Origin: 13-2-20CM-66-19 sp963824395
GTDB taxonomy: Bacteria > Pseudomonadota > Gammaproteobacteria > Steroidobacterales > Steroidobacteraceae
DNA length: 64,000 nt
Direction of reading: 5' to 3'
Assembly (NCBI GenBank): GCA_963824395.1
Contig: CAWGPF010000001.1
Location: forward strand, 2,232,001 to 2,296,000
Every line of letters begins with the position of its first letter. The first letter of the stretch is position 1. The position numbers and the translations under genes were made by a program. The notes under the pieces were generated by a model, which searched no databases, had not been told where the DNA came from, and saw nothing but the letters and a program-made list of their open reading frames with translations. This document shows positions 8,745-18,030 of the stretch, piece after piece.

Positions 8745-9479
8745 CCCGAGATACTTGCGGCGCACGTAGTTGGCCTCGATCAGCGCGAACACCAGGCCGC
8801 GCCAGCCATCCAGAAAGCCGAGCCGCAGCAGGTAGCCGCGGATGAAGCGCCACTGCGGGTTCAGCAGCACCGGGGCGAGTCCGCAGCGCCGGCCGCGCGC
8901 ATAGAGGGCCTGCGCCATGAGGTCAGCGTAGCGCTGCATCCGGTTGAGGTGATCGCTGAGACTGCGGTAGGAGTAATGCTCCAGGTGTCCTTTGAGGCGG
9001 CGGACGGTGCCCTGGATTTTGGTATTTTCGTGGATTTCATAACCGCCCCAGCCGCCGCGCCGCCGGTCGAACAGGCGTACCAGGCGATCGGGATAGGCGT
9101 TGCCGTGGCGCAGGAAACGGCCAAAGTAGTCGGTGATGCGCGGCACGGACCAGCCGGCAGCTCCGGCAAAGCCCCGCGCGCGCAGCCCGTCGATTTCCGC
9201 GCGCAGCGCCTCGGTCACGCGCTCATCGGCGTCCAGGCACAACACCCAGTCGTTGGCGGCGGTATCCACTGCGAACTGCTTCTGCGACCGATAGCCTGGC
9301 CAGTCGCGCTCGATGACGCGAGCGCCGAGCGCCGCGGCGCGCGCCCGGGTATCGTCGGTGGAATGCGAGTCCACGACGATGAGCTCGTCGCAGAAGGCGA
9401 CCGAACGCAGACACGCCTCGATGCGGTCGGCTTCGTTGTAGGTAATGATGCAGGCCGACAGTCCGCTCGCGCTCGACAC
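8712..9479 (-). CDS. Glycosyltransferase family 2, WaaE/KdtX-like
   Basis: A 255-residue GT-A fold glycosyltransferase. The opening LSACIITYNEADRIEACLRS, the VVDSHSTDDT nucleotide-binding segment and the LDADERV metal-binding motif define family 2. The later region (ITDYFGRFLRHGNAYPDRL, YEIHE, HYSYRSLSDHL) matches the subgroup that adds glucose to the lipopolysaccharide inner core (WaaE/KdtX). GTG at 9479 is the only start giving the complete N-terminus. It is divergent from the GT4-type gene at 9524 with a 44-base gap, so the two glycosyltransferases may share a control region. A role in LPS core assembly is inferred from subgroup similarity only. Confidence 0.85.
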   Translation of the reverse strand: MSSASGLSACIITYNEADRIEACLRSVAFCDELIVVDSHSTDDTRARAAALGARVIERDWPGYRSQKQFAVDTAANDWVLCLDADERVTEALRAEIDGLRARGFAGAAGWSVPRITDYFGRFLRHGNAYPDRLVRLFDRRRGGWGGYEIHENTKIQGTVRRLKGHLEHYSYRSLSDHLNRMQRYADLMAQALYARGRRCGLAPVLLNPQWRFIRGYLLRLGFLDGWRGLVFALIEANYVRRKYLGLYMRSRGLPG

Positions 9480-9523
9480 GCCTCACCACTCATGCGTTCG
9501 GGATCACGCCTAGAATACCCTGA

Positions 9524-10585
9524 ATGAGCGCGATCCTGTTCCTAGATCCGGTGTGCCAGCGACCCTATGACACACGCACGCTGGCGGCCGAGGCGAGCGG
9601 CGGCACCGAGGCGAGCCTGACCCGCGTCGCCGATGCGCTCGATGCCTATGTCATGCAGCACAACCGCGCCACGGCCTGGGGCCGCTACCTGCCGGTGCAA
9701 CCCCTGACAGGCATCGCGCACGTGGTGATCAATCGCGACTCGCGCGCACTGCCCATGGTGCGGCAGATGTTTCCCACGGCGCGCGTGTATCTGTGGCTGC
9801 ATGATCAGTTGAACCCCGGTTCGCGCCGCGCCCGCTGGCTCTCGGGCACGGCCGCCGAGCTGCGCCAGTGCCGCGCCACGGCGGTATGTGTGTCGGACTC
9901 GCAGCGCCGCGGCGTCGCGGCGACACTGCGCGCAGCGGGACTTGCTGGCCTCCCGGCGGTCACCATCTATAACCCGATCGATGAGGCGCTGGCGCCCGAT
10001 GACACACCACTCGACGCCAGCAAGCTCGTGTTCTTCTCCTCGCCCAACAAGGGGCTGGACTTCTCCCTCGATGCATTTGCGGCGCTGCGCACCGCGATGC
10101 CGGATCTGCGCCTGCTGGTGGGCAATCCCGGCTACAAGGCCGGCCGCTGCGCGACTCGGCCCGGCGTTGAGTTCCTGGGCGCGCTGCCCCAGGGTGCGAT
10201 GCACCGGCAGGTGCGCGGTGCGCTGTGCACCTTCTTTCCGAACTTCGTGATCCCGGAGACCTTCGGTCTGGTGTTTGCCGAGTCACATGCGCTCGGCACC
10301 CCGGTGCTGACGGTGGACTGTGGTGCGGCGCTGGAGGTGCTCGGTAACCGCGACGAGGTGCTGCCGCTGAAGCGCTCCTACCGTCTCTACGAACATGTCG
10401 TGGGCGCGCTGCCGCCGGGCCTGCGGCGCCTGCCGGCGCGCTGCGCCGCGCGCGCCGGCCTTTTCGAGGACTTCACCGAACGCATCCGGTCCTGGCGAGC
10501 GGGCGCGCGCCCGCGGGTGGGCGCCGACCCGCGCTTCCGCCTGGAATCCGTCGCCGCCTGCTGGCGGGCGCTGCTGCACGAATGA
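9524..10585 (+). CDS. Glycosyltransferase family 4-type protein
   Basis: A 353-residue GT-B type glycosyltransferase. The N-terminal acceptor domain contains GGTEASLTRVADAL, and the C-terminal domain has the nucleotide-sugar region VFFSSPNKGLDFSLDAF followed by the EX7E-type motif PETFGLVFAESHALGTPV. The central sentence AVCVSDSQRR and the IYNPIDEAL segment are normal for family 4. Substrate cannot be told from the sequence. The gene is divergent from the WaaE-like gene, and 42 bases upstream of a CPBP protease gene in the same direction. Confidence 0.85.
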   Translation: MSAILFLDPVCQRPYDTRTLAAEASGGTEASLTRVADALDAYVMQHNRATAWGRYLPVQPLTGIAHVVINRDSRALPMVRQMFPTARVYLWLHDQLNPGSRRARWLSGTAAELRQCRATAVCVSDSQRRGVAATLRAAGLAGLPAVTIYNPIDEALAPDDTPLDASKLVFFSSPNKGLDFSLDAFAALRTAMPDLRLLVGNPGYKAGRCATRPGVEFLGALPQGAMHRQVRGALCTFFPNFVIPETFGLVFAESHALGTPVLTVDCGAALEVLGNRDEVLPLKRSYRLYEHVVGALPPGLRRLPARCAARAGLFEDFTERIRSWRAGARPRVGADPRFRLESVAACWRALLHE

Positions 10586-10627
10586 GGCAGTTGCCCGCGC
10601 GCCGGGCTGCCAAGTAACGTAGCTCCC

Positions 10628-11521
10628 GTGCGCACCTTCGCCTGGTTCCTGCTGATGATGGCGCTGGCACTGGCAGCCATCGCGATACTTTCCTACCCGT
10701 GCTGGCTGCTGCTGCATCCGCATTTCAATTTCCCGTTCCATCGCATGGGCGAGCGCATCGGCATGCTCGCGCTGCTGATCGGCTTCATACTGCTGGCGCG
10801 GCGGCTCAAGCTCGCCGACCGCGTGAGCCTCGGCTACGGGCTGCCGCGCCGCGCCTTCGTGCACGAGATGGCGCTGGGGCTGCTGCTGGGGGTCGTGACC
10901 ATGACGCTGGTGGTTGGCGCCATGAGTGTGCTGGGACTTCTCGACTGGTCGCGCCTCGCGGCCCTGAGCGCACCGCTGCTTCTGAAGCTCATCGTGCTGC
11001 GCTTCTTCAGCGGCCTGGCGGTGGGCTTCATCGAGGAGACGTTCCTGCGCGGCGCCATGCAGACCGGCATCGCCCGCGAGTCCGGGATGCCCGTTGCCAT
11101 CGTGCTCACTGCCCTCGTGTACGCGGCAACGCATTTCTTCGCGAGTTACCACATCGCCCCCGAGCAGGTGAGTGCGCACAGCGGCGTCGATCTGCTGCTC
11201 GGGACGCTGCATGCCTTCGCCCAGCCGGCAGCGATCGCCGACGCCTTCCTCGCCCTCACCGCCGTCGGGGTGCTGCTCGGACTGATACGTGCCGCCACCG
11301 GCAACATCGCCGCCTGCATTGGCATGCATGCCGGCTGGGTGTGGGTGATGCTGGTGGTGCACGAGCTGACGCAGCCGCGGCGCGACGCGACGCTCGGGTT
11401 TCTCCTCAGCCGCTTCGACGGCTTCATCGGCTGGCTGGTGTTTGCCTGGATCGTGGTACTGGCGGTGCCGCTGTGGCGCTTCTACCAGCAACGCAGCTTG
11501 CGTAGTGACTTTCAGCCCTAG
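10628..11521 (+). CDS. CPBP-family intramembrane glutamic endopeptidase
   Basis: A 297-residue integral membrane protein with about eight hydrophobic helices. The CPBP (CAAX protease and bacteriocin-processing) signature is present: FIEETFLRGAM carries the EExxxR motif, and a downstream ATHFFASYH and GMHAGWVWVM supply the conserved His residues. Members cleave membrane proteins or peptides; the natural substrate here is unknown. The start codon is GTG, supported by the hydrophobic start RTFAWFLLMMALALAA; no strong ribosome site is visible. The stop codon overlaps, on the other strand, the stop of the TraB/GumN gene. Confidence 0.87.
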   Translation: MRTFAWFLLMMALALAAIAILSYPCWLLLHPHFNFPFHRMGERIGMLALLIGFILLARRLKLADRVSLGYGLPRRAFVHEMALGLLLGVVTMTLVVGAMSVLGLLDWSRLAALSAPLLLKLIVLRFFSGLAVGFIEETFLRGAMQTGIARESGMPVAIVLTALVYAATHFFASYHIAPEQVSAHSGVDLLLGTLHAFAQPAAIADAFLALTAVGVLLGLIRAATGNIAACIGMHAGWVWVMLVVHELTQPRRDATLGFLLSRFDGFIGWLVFAWIVVLAVPLWRFYQQRSLRSDFQP

Positions 11522-12387
11522 TTGAGCTGCGTGATCTTGTAGCCCTTTTTGCGCAGCTGCTCGAGGAGGCCGCCGTGGCCGACCAGATGCAGCGCTCCGA
11601 CCACCACCATGGCGTTGTCCTCGCCCTTGAGCAGGTCTTCCACCTGCGGCAGCCAGCGCTTGTTGCGCTCGATCACCAGTGGCTCGTAGAGGGCCGGAAA
11701 GGTGTCATATTCGCTCGACAGGAGCGCCGCGAGCCTAGTGGCATCCCCGTGTCGCCAGGCCCCCACGACGTCGCGCATCTCGGACTTGATGTCCTTCAGT
11801 TCATCGAGCGTCTGATCGAGCATGCGCACCTGGTCTTCGGTTGACAGCGCCACCAGGCCGCCGAGCTGTTCCTCGAGGGTCTCGAGGCCCGCGGTGGGCT
11901 TGTGGTCGGCCTGCGCGCGCTGCACCAGCTGCTCCTCGACGCCCTGGTCGGGGTCGAAGCCCTCGTGCATGTAGGCGGCATCGGAGAGTTCGATACCTAC
12001 CATCCACGGCGTAGTGGTCTTGAGCCCCGCCGGCATCAGTCCAAGACTCGCCGCTGCCGCGTTGACGCGTGCGTAGCGCGCCTCTCCCAACACGTCGCGC
12101 AGCGTCGTGCCCTTGGGGAGTTCCCCGTGCGACATCATCCACGAGGTCGCTTCCATGGCGTCGAACTTGGCGAGGTCGAGCTCCATGACGAGCTGCGCGG
12201 AGTCTGCATAGGCGTGGTCAAAGGCCGGCGGCAGCGCCGCATCGTTGGCGGGCAGCATATGGATGGAGCCGGCGAGGTAGACCGTGTTGTGCGCGCCGCG
12301 GATCGCCCACACGGGGCTTGCGGCCTGGGCGTTTAGGCTGCCGAGCAGGCCGAGCGCGAGGAGCCACCAGAGTGCTTTTCGACCCAC
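11518..12387 (-). CDS. TraB/GumN-family protein
   Basis: A 289-residue exported protein. The signal peptide is clear: basic GRKALWWLL followed by a hydrophobic run ending at AQA. The mature part starts with the family hallmark VYLAGSIHML and ends with the second hallmark VVVGALHLVGHGGLLEQL and a final KGYKITQLN. The family (also called TIKI-like) has conserved His and Glu residues and is suspected of metalloprotease-like activity; in bacteria its role is unclear. Translation starts at GTG with GGAGG four bases upstream. The 5' end overlaps the 3' end of the cpdA-like gene by 55 bases, so the two are translationally linked on the minus strand. Confidence 0.88.
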   Translation of the reverse strand: MGRKALWWLLALGLLGSLNAQAASPVWAIRGAHNTVYLAGSIHMLPANDAALPPAFDHAYADSAQLVMELDLAKFDAMEATSWMMSHGELPKGTTLRDVLGEARYARVNAAAASLGLMPAGLKTTTPWMVGIELSDAAYMHEGFDPDQGVEEQLVQRAQADHKPTAGLETLEEQLGGLVALSTEDQVRMLDQTLDELKDIKSEMRDVVGAWRHGDATRLAALLSSEYDTFPALYEPLVIERNKRWLPQVEDLLKGEDNAMVVVGALHLVGHGGLLEQLRKKGYKITQLN

Positions 12388-13124
12388 ACAACCTCCGTCA
12401 GCAACGAGCCATCGCTGCGCAGCTCGAGCGTCCGGTAGCCCGGCGGCCTGTGGTCCACCGCGAAGTCATCGGAGTGCGGCAGGAACTGTGCGCAGGTGGA
12501 AGGGGTCGCGAGCAGCCGCACACCCTTGCGCAGCCCGTCGTAAGCCTGATGCACATGGCCCCAGACTATCGCACGAACGTTCTTGTGTTGATCGACTGTG
12601 TGGAGAAATTCGGTCGCGTTGTTCAGTCCGACGCGGTCGAGCCAGCGACTCGACATCGGCACCGGGTGATGGTGCAGGCACACCAGACAGTGGCGCCCGT
12701 CGGCGCTGTGAAGTGCTTCCTCGAGCTCCGCCAGCGCCTGGGCGCTGAGTGCGCCGCTCGCGGAGCCCGGAATGCAGCTGTCGAGGAGTACGATGCGCCA
12801 GCGGCCGATGTCCACATGGCCCCCGAGCACGAAGGGGGCGCCGGAGAGTTCGCGTTTCATCGCGCGCGGCTCGTCATGGTTGCCGGGCAGGCACAGCACC
12901 GGCAGGTCCAGTGCGCCGAACACCCGCCGGAAATGCGGGTAGCCCGCCGGATCGTCCTGCACCAGGTCCCCGGTGACGAGCACCGCGTCCGGGGGCCAGT
13001 CGCGCGCCTGCGCATGCCCGATCGCGGCGGTCAGCGCGGGGAGTGTGGCGACACCGCGCAGCGACTCGTGTTCTCCGCCGTAGAGGTGCGGGTCGGTGAA
13101 ATGTGTGAGACGAACCACGCTCAT
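12333..13124 (-). CDS. cpdA: CpdA-type metallophosphoesterase (probable 3',5'-cAMP phosphodiesterase)
   Basis: A 263-residue calcineurin-like phosphoesterase. All metal-ligand blocks are present in order: FTDPHLYG (DxH), VTGDLVQD (GD), LPGNHDEP (GNHD), CLHHHPVP and WGHVHQAYDG (GHxH). The layout and length match CpdA, which hydrolyses cyclic AMP. The start is taken at MSVVRLTHFTDPHL; the 15 codons upstream are unlike the family. It heads a two-gene unit with the TraB/GumN gene, whose start lies inside the last 55 bases of this one. The upstream 708 bases are non-coding. Confidence 0.88.
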   Translation of the reverse strand: MSVVRLTHFTDPHLYGGEHESLRGVATLPALTAAIGHAQARDWPPDAVLVTGDLVQDDPAGYPHFRRVFGALDLPVLCLPGNHDEPRAMKRELSGAPFVLGGHVDIGRWRIVLLDSCIPGSASGALSAQALAELEEALHSADGRHCLVCLHHHPVPMSSRWLDRVGLNNATEFLHTVDQHKNVRAIVWGHVHQAYDGLRKGVRLLATPSTCAQFLPHSDDFAVDHRPPGYRTLELRSDGSLLTEVVWVEKHSGGSSRSACSAA

Positions 13125-13832
13125 GTGAGTCAGGTTAGCAGAGGGTTTTGCGCCGCTGCAGTGAACCACGTCCCCCGGCCACAGGCGTCACCCGCAGGCG
13201 ACATGACGCGATACCGGTTCGCGTTGTCGGGAATGTGAAGCATGCCCGTCCTCCTGCTGAGCTGCGGGTCCTTCCGCGATCGTCCGACGCTGAGCATGAG
13301 TGTGTTTTCCCCCTGGAAGAAGCGTGTTTGCGCAAGATTGCTGCGTAGGTCTAGGACTACTTAACACTGCGTCGGTTCCTGATCGAATTCACACCCTGAT
13401 CAATTCATGCGGCGTTTATCCGCGCGCAAAAAGGCCGCAGCGGCGCGCAGCTGCGCAGCCGCAGGCCTTCCGCACCCGGGTTCCCCGAGGGCAGGCTGGG
13501 GCGCTACGCGCGCGGCGCCGGGCGCCTGGGCCGTCGGGAGCGACCGCAGGCCGGGCATACGCGGCAGCGTCGCCTCGGAGCCACCGCGGGGGCCGGCGCC
13601 CGCAGGGATGCCGTCCGAGCACACCCCTTAAGTGCCCGCCCGGGGGTCTGGCGACTTGCGGGAACCGCCACGCTCAGGTGCCCCGGCGTTTTTGACCGCG
13701 CGATTTGAGCATCGGGCGCGAGTGGTGGAAAATGCGCGGCTCGCCGGCGCACACCGCACAAGTCAGCCCCGGCGCCTAAGGATTTTCCGTCCCGTCCCCT
13801 CCAGCGCGGCCGCAGCCGCTGACAGAAGCCGC
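13125..13832. other. Long non-coding gap between cpdA and tkt
   Basis: No convincing protein gene is seen: short open frames here are Arg/Ala/Pro-rich GC artefacts without start signals. The part from 13,200 to 13,410 is clearly less GC-rich than the rest, and contains the imperfect direct repeat described separately. From 13,430 to 13,620 there is a very GC-rich block with many self-complementary stretches; read on the minus strand it ends in a GC-rich stem region followed by five T residues near 13,430, which could be a terminator of a minus-strand RNA. The final 130 bases must carry the tkt promoter and leader. I looked for 6S, SRP RNA and common riboswitch cores and did not find one I could support. 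Confidence 0.5.
13380..13407. repeat. Imperfect direct repeat, possible operator
   Basis: TGATCGAATTCA at 13380-13391 and TGATCAATTCA at 13397-13407 differ by one missing base and are separated by five bases, giving a start-to-start distance of 17. They lie in an AT-richer island about 430 bases upstream of tkt and 255 bases upstream of cpdA. Such spacing could suit a dimeric regulator, but no known consensus is recognised. Confidence 0.3.
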
Positions 13833-15830
13833 ATGAGCACACCACGCGAACTTGCCAACGCCATCCGCGCACTCTCCATGGACGCAGTGCAGCGCGCGAA
13901 TTCCGGACACCCGGGCATGCCGATGGGCATGGCGGATATTGCCCAGGTGCTGTGGCGCGACTTCCTGCGCTTTAACCCGGGCAATCCGCAGTGGGTCGAC
14001 CGCGACCGCTTTGTGCTGTCAAACGGCCACGGCTCGATGCTGCTGTACTCGGTCCTCTACCTCACCGGCTACCCGCTGACGATCGAGGACATCAAGGCGT
14101 TCCGCCAGCTCGGCAGCAAGACCCCGGGTCACCCGGAACACGACCTGCCGCTCGGGATCGAGACCACTACGGGGCCCTTGGGGCAGGGGATCGCGAATGC
14201 GGTGGGCATGGCCTTCGCCGAGAAGATGCTTGCGCTGCAGTTCAATCGCGAGGGCCTCGAGATCGTTGACCACTACACCTATGCATTCTGTGGCGACGGT
14301 TGCCTGATGGAGGGAATCTCGCACGAGGCGTGTTCGCTCGCGGGCACGCTCGGGCTCGGCAAGCTCATCATGTTCTACGACGACAATGGCATCTCAATCG
14401 ATGGCAAAGTGGTGGGCTGGTTCACGGACGACACCCCGGAGCGCTTCGCCGCCTACGGCTGGCACGTGGTACCGGACGTCGACGGGCTCGATGCTGCGGC
14501 CGTGGAGAAGGCGGTGCGCGCGGCGCGCGCCGAGAAAAAGCGACCGTCCCTGATCTGCTGCAAGACCATCATCGGCTTCGGCGCCCCTGACAAGCAGGGC
14601 ACCAAGGACGCGCACGGAGAGGCTCTCGGAGTCGAAGAGGTCGCCGCCGCGCGTCGGGCTCTCGGCTGGCCTTATCCGCCGTTCGAGGTCCCCGAGGATA
14701 TCCGCGCCCAGTGGGATCACCGCAAACACGGCGCGCAGCGCGAGGCCACCTGGCGTGACCTGTTCGCCCGCTACGCCAAGGCGCACCCGGACCTGGCACT
14801 GGAATTCGAGCGCCGCATGCGCGGCGATCTGCCGCAGAACTGGGGGGACACCGTGCGCCAGACGCTCGAGACACTCCTGAAGCAGAGCGCGCCGCAGGCC
14901 ACGCGCCAGTCCTCGCAGGCCGCGCTCAACGTGATCGCGCCGGCATTACCTGAGCTCTTCGGCGGGTCCGCCGACCTCACCGGCTCCAATAACACGCTGT
15001 TCAAGGGCGCGCGCACCATCACGCCGCAGGATGAGGCCGGGGACTACATGCACTGGGGTGTGCGCGAGTTCGGCATGACCGCGATCATGAACGGCATCGC
15101 CCTGCACGGCGGCTTCATTCCCTACGGCGGCACGTTCCTCGTGTTCTCGGACTACGCGCGCAACGCCGTGCGCCTCGCCTGCCTCATGAAGCAGCGCGTC
15201 ATCCTCGTGTATACCCACGATTCCATCGGGCTCGGCGAGGACGGCCCCACCCACCAGCCCATCGAGCAACTAAGCAGCCTGCGGGCCATGCCCAATATGA
15301 ACCTGTGGCGGCCGTGCGATGCGGCCGAGAGTGCCGTCGCCTGGACGCTCGCCATCGAGCGCCATGGGCCCTCGGCGCTGGTGTTCACCCGCCAGGCCCT
15401 GCCGCAGCAGCCGCGCACGCCGGCGCAGCTGGAGGCCATCCGCCGCGGCGGTTACGTGCTGATCGAGCCTCAGGGGAGCCCGGAGTGCCTGGTGATCGCC
15501 ACGGGCTCGGAGATCGGCATCGCGGCGCAGGCAGTCAACGCCGCCAACGCCGGTGGCCGGCGCGTTCGGCTGGTCTCCATGCCCTCCACCGAGACCTTCG
15601 CCGCCCAGGATGCGGCCTACCGCGAGAGCGTGCTGCCACGGGCGCTGACACGGCGCCTGGCGGTGGAGGCCGGCGCCACGCAGTGCTGGTGGCAATATGT
15701 GGGAACCGCGGGGCGCATCCTCGGCATCGATACCTTCGGTGCCTCGGGCAAGGCTGCCGATGTGTTCCCCCATTTCGGATTTACGGCCGATAATATCTCC
15801 CAACAGATTCGCGAACTCCTGGAGGACTAA
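13833..15830 (+). CDS. tkt: Transketolase
   Basis: Transfers two-carbon ketol units between sugar phosphates in the pentose phosphate and Calvin-type pathways. The 665 residues are full length. The thiamine-diphosphate motif runs from GDGCLMEG to YDDNG; the substrate-binding QRANSGHPGMPMG segment is at residues 18-31, and the second-domain block ELFGGSADLTGSN plus HDSIGLGEDGPTHQP is intact. The start is the ATG of MSTPRELANAIRAL; earlier in-frame codons encode unrelated sequence. It begins a closely spaced tkt-gap-pgk-pyk unit, with gap starting five bases after its stop. Confidence 0.97.
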   Translation: MSTPRELANAIRALSMDAVQRANSGHPGMPMGMADIAQVLWRDFLRFNPGNPQWVDRDRFVLSNGHGSMLLYSVLYLTGYPLTIEDIKAFRQLGSKTPGHPEHDLPLGIETTTGPLGQGIANAVGMAFAEKMLALQFNREGLEIVDHYTYAFCGDGCLMEGISHEACSLAGTLGLGKLIMFYDDNGISIDGKVVGWFTDDTPERFAAYGWHVVPDVDGLDAAAVEKAVRAARAEKKRPSLICCKTIIGFGAPDKQGTKDAHGEALGVEEVAAARRALGWPYPPFEVPEDIRAQWDHRKHGAQREATWRDLFARYAKAHPDLALEFERRMRGDLPQNWGDTVRQTLETLLKQSAPQATRQSSQAALNVIAPALPELFGGSADLTGSNNTLFKGARTITPQDEAGDYMHWGVREFGMTAIMNGIALHGGFIPYGGTFLVFSDYARNAVRLACLMKQRVILVYTHDSIGLGEDGPTHQPIEQLSSLRAMPNMNLWRPCDAAESAVAWTLAIERHGPSALVFTRQALPQQPRTPAQLEAIRRGGYVLIEPQGSPECLVIATGSEIGIAAQAVNAANAGGRRVRLVSMPSTETFAAQDAAYRESVLPRALTRRLAVEAGATQCWWQYVGTAGRILGIDTFGASGKAADVFPHFGFTADNISQQIRELLED

Positions 15831-15835
15831 GGCGC

Positions 15836-16852
15836 ATGGCAATCAAGGTCGGTATCAACGGGTACGGGCGTATCGGACGCAACGTGCTGCGGGCCCTGTA
15901 CGAGGGACGGCGCACGGGGGAAATTCAGATCGTCGCCCTGAATGACCTGTGCGACCCGAAGGCCAATGCGCACCTGACGCGTTATGACACCGTGCACGGC
16001 AAGTTCCAGGGCGAAGTGCACGTGGACGGTGACTCCATGGTGGTGAACGGCGACCGCATCCGCGTGTTTGCCGAGCGCGACCCGGCCAAGCTCCCCTGGG
16101 GCGAGGTGGGCGCGGATTACGTGCTCGAGTGCACCGGCCTCTTCACCAGCAAGGCGAAGGCGGGGGCACACCTCAAGGGTGGCGCCAAGCGCGTGGTCAT
16201 CTCCGCGCCCGGCGGCGAGGACGTGGATGCCACCATCGTCTACGGCGTCAACCACGGGGTGCTCAAGAGCAGCTTCACCGTGATCTCAAACGCCTCCTGC
16301 ACCACCAACTGCCTGGCGCCGGTCGCGAAGGTATTGCACGACAAGGTGGGCATCGGGGCCGGCATCATGACCACGATCCACTCCTACACCAATGACCAGG
16401 TGCTCACGGACGTGTACCACTCCGATCTGCGCCGCGCCCGCTCGGCGACCATGTCGCAGATCCCGACCAAGACCGGTGCTGCGGCGGCCGTGGGACTGGT
16501 GCTGCCGGAGCTGAAGGGCAAGCTCGATGGCTTCGCGGTGCGCGTGCCCACCATCAACGTGTCGCTGGTGGACCTCAGCTTCACGGCCAAGCGTGCCACC
16601 TCGGTAGAGGAGGTTAACAAAGCACTGAAGGAAGCCGCCGCGGCCGGCCCGCTGCATAACATCCTCGCTTACAACGATGCGCCGCTGGTGTCGGTGGATT
16701 TCAACCACGACGCGCATTCATCGATCTTTGACGCCACGCTCACTAAAGTCGTCGACGGCACTCTCGTCAAGGTGTGCGCGTGGTACGACAACGAGTGGGG
16801 CTTTTCCAACCGCATGCTCGACACCACGCTCGCGTGGTCGAAGGCGTCATGA
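15836..16852 (+). CDS. gap: Glyceraldehyde-3-phosphate dehydrogenase, type I
   Basis: Oxidises glyceraldehyde 3-phosphate to 1,3-bisphosphoglycerate. The 338-residue protein opens with VGINGYGRIGRNVLRAL (NAD-binding GxGxxG) and carries the catalytic SNASCTTNCLAP, with the active-site Cys near residue 154, and the HSYTNDQ and WYDNEWGFSNRM blocks. The residues after the second strand (VALNDLCDP) fit NAD preference. The stop codon overlaps the pgk start in an ATGA arrangement. Neighbouring tkt, pgk and pyk place it in lower glycolysis or carbon fixation. Confidence 0.97.
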   Translation: MAIKVGINGYGRIGRNVLRALYEGRRTGEIQIVALNDLCDPKANAHLTRYDTVHGKFQGEVHVDGDSMVVNGDRIRVFAERDPAKLPWGEVGADYVLECTGLFTSKAKAGAHLKGGAKRVVISAPGGEDVDATIVYGVNHGVLKSSFTVISNASCTTNCLAPVAKVLHDKVGIGAGIMTTIHSYTNDQVLTDVYHSDLRRARSATMSQIPTKTGAAAAVGLVLPELKGKLDGFAVRVPTINVSLVDLSFTAKRATSVEEVNKALKEAAAAGPLHNILAYNDAPLVSVDFNHDAHSSIFDATLTKVVDGTLVKVCAWYDNEWGFSNRMLDTTLAWSKAS

Positions 16853-18030
16853 GAGTACTGCGGATGACGGATACGGACCTGCGCAACAAGCGGGTCCTGA
16901 TCCGGGAAGATCTGAACGTCCCGGTGCAGGACGGGATGGTGACGAGTGACGCGCGCATCCGCGCCTCGCTTGCCACCATTCGCTACGCCCTCGACCAGCA
17001 CGCCAAGGTATTCGTGCTTTCCCACCTCGGGCGCCCCAAGGAAGGCCTCGATGACCCGGCACTGTCGCTCGCGCCGGTGGCGACGCGGCTCTCGGAACTG
17101 CTCGGCAAGCCCGTGCCGCTGCGCAAGGATTGGCTGGACGGTGTCGATTGCCCCGCCGGCAGCGCCGTGCTGTGCGAGAACGTGCGCTTCAACAAGGGCG
17201 AGAAAAAGGACGATGAGGGACTCGCGCGCCGCATGGCCGCGCTGTGCGACGTGTTCGTCATGGACGCCTTCGGCACCGCGCATCGCGCCGAGGCCAGCAC
17301 CCACGGTGTGGCGCGCTACGCGCCGGTCGCCTGTGCCGGGCCGCTGCTGGTCGGTGAGCTGGAAGCCCTCGAGCGCGCGCTGCAGGAGCCGGCGCGGCCG
17401 CTGGTGGCGATCGTCGGGGGCTCCAAGGTGTCCACCAAGCTCATGGTGCTCGAGTCGCTGCTGGAGCGCGTCGACAAGCTGATCGTCGGCGGCGGCATCG
17501 CCAACACCTTCCTCGCCGCCACCGGCATCGATGTCGGCAAGTCGCTGTGCGAAAGCGACATGCTGGACGTAGCACGGCGTCTGATGGACAAGGCGCGCGC
17601 GCGCGGCGCAGAAATTCCCCTGCCGACGGATGTGGTGGTGGCCAGGGAGTTCGCGTCCACCGCACACGCGGACGTACGCGACGTGCACTCGGTCCGGCCG
17701 GAAGAGATGATCCTCGACATCGGTCCGGATACCGCCGATCACTGCGCGGCACTGCTGCAGACCGCCGGCACCATCATCTGGAATGGTCCGGTGGGGGTGT
17801 TCGAGTTCGAGCAGTTCGGCGAGGGCACACGCGCGATCGCCCAGGCTATTGCGCGCGGCAAGGCCTTCTCGCTCGCCGGCGGGGGCGACACACTGGCCGC
17901 CATCGAGAAGTACGGCGTCGAGGACAGCATTTCCTACATCTCCACCGGCGGCGGGGCGTTCCTTGAGTTCGTCGAGGGCAAGACGCTGCCGGCGGTCGCC
18001 ATGCTGGTCGAGCGCGCGCGTGGCGGATAG
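16849..18030 (+). CDS. pgk: Phosphoglycerate kinase
   Basis: Transfers phosphate from 1,3-bisphosphoglycerate to ADP. The 393 residues include the N-terminal substrate loop VLIREDLNVPVQDG, LSHLGRPKEG, the basic patch ENVRFNKGEKKDD, AIVGGSKVSTK, and the C-terminal nucleotide site WNGPVGVFEFEQF and GGGDTLAAIEKYG. I chose ATG 16849 (MRVLRMTDTDLRNK), which overlaps the gap stop codon by four bases, as expected for coupled translation. The 3' end overlaps the GTG start of pyk by 11 bases. Confidence 0.97.
   Translation: MRVLRMTDTDLRNKRVLIREDLNVPVQDGMVTSDARIRASLATIRYALDQHAKVFVLSHLGRPKEGLDDPALSLAPVATRLSELLGKPVPLRKDWLDGVDCPAGSAVLCENVRFNKGEKKDDEGLARRMAALCDVFVMDAFGTAHRAEASTHGVARYAPVACAGPLLVGELEALERALQEPARPLVAIVGGSKVSTKLMVLESLLERVDKLIVGGGIANTFLAATGIDVGKSLCESDMLDVARRLMDKARARGAEIPLPTDVVVAREFASTAHADVRDVHSVRPEEMILDIGPDTADHCAALLQTAGTIIWNGPVGVFEFEQFGEGTRAIAQAIARGKAFSLAGGGDTLAAIEKYGVEDSISYISTGGGAFLEFVEGKTLPAVAMLVERARGG

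Noticed and set aside
13430..13640. Possible 6S RNA on the minus strand
   Set aside because: The block is self-complementary and ends in five T residues, but I could not align the conserved central bubble or ends; only a covariance search could decide.
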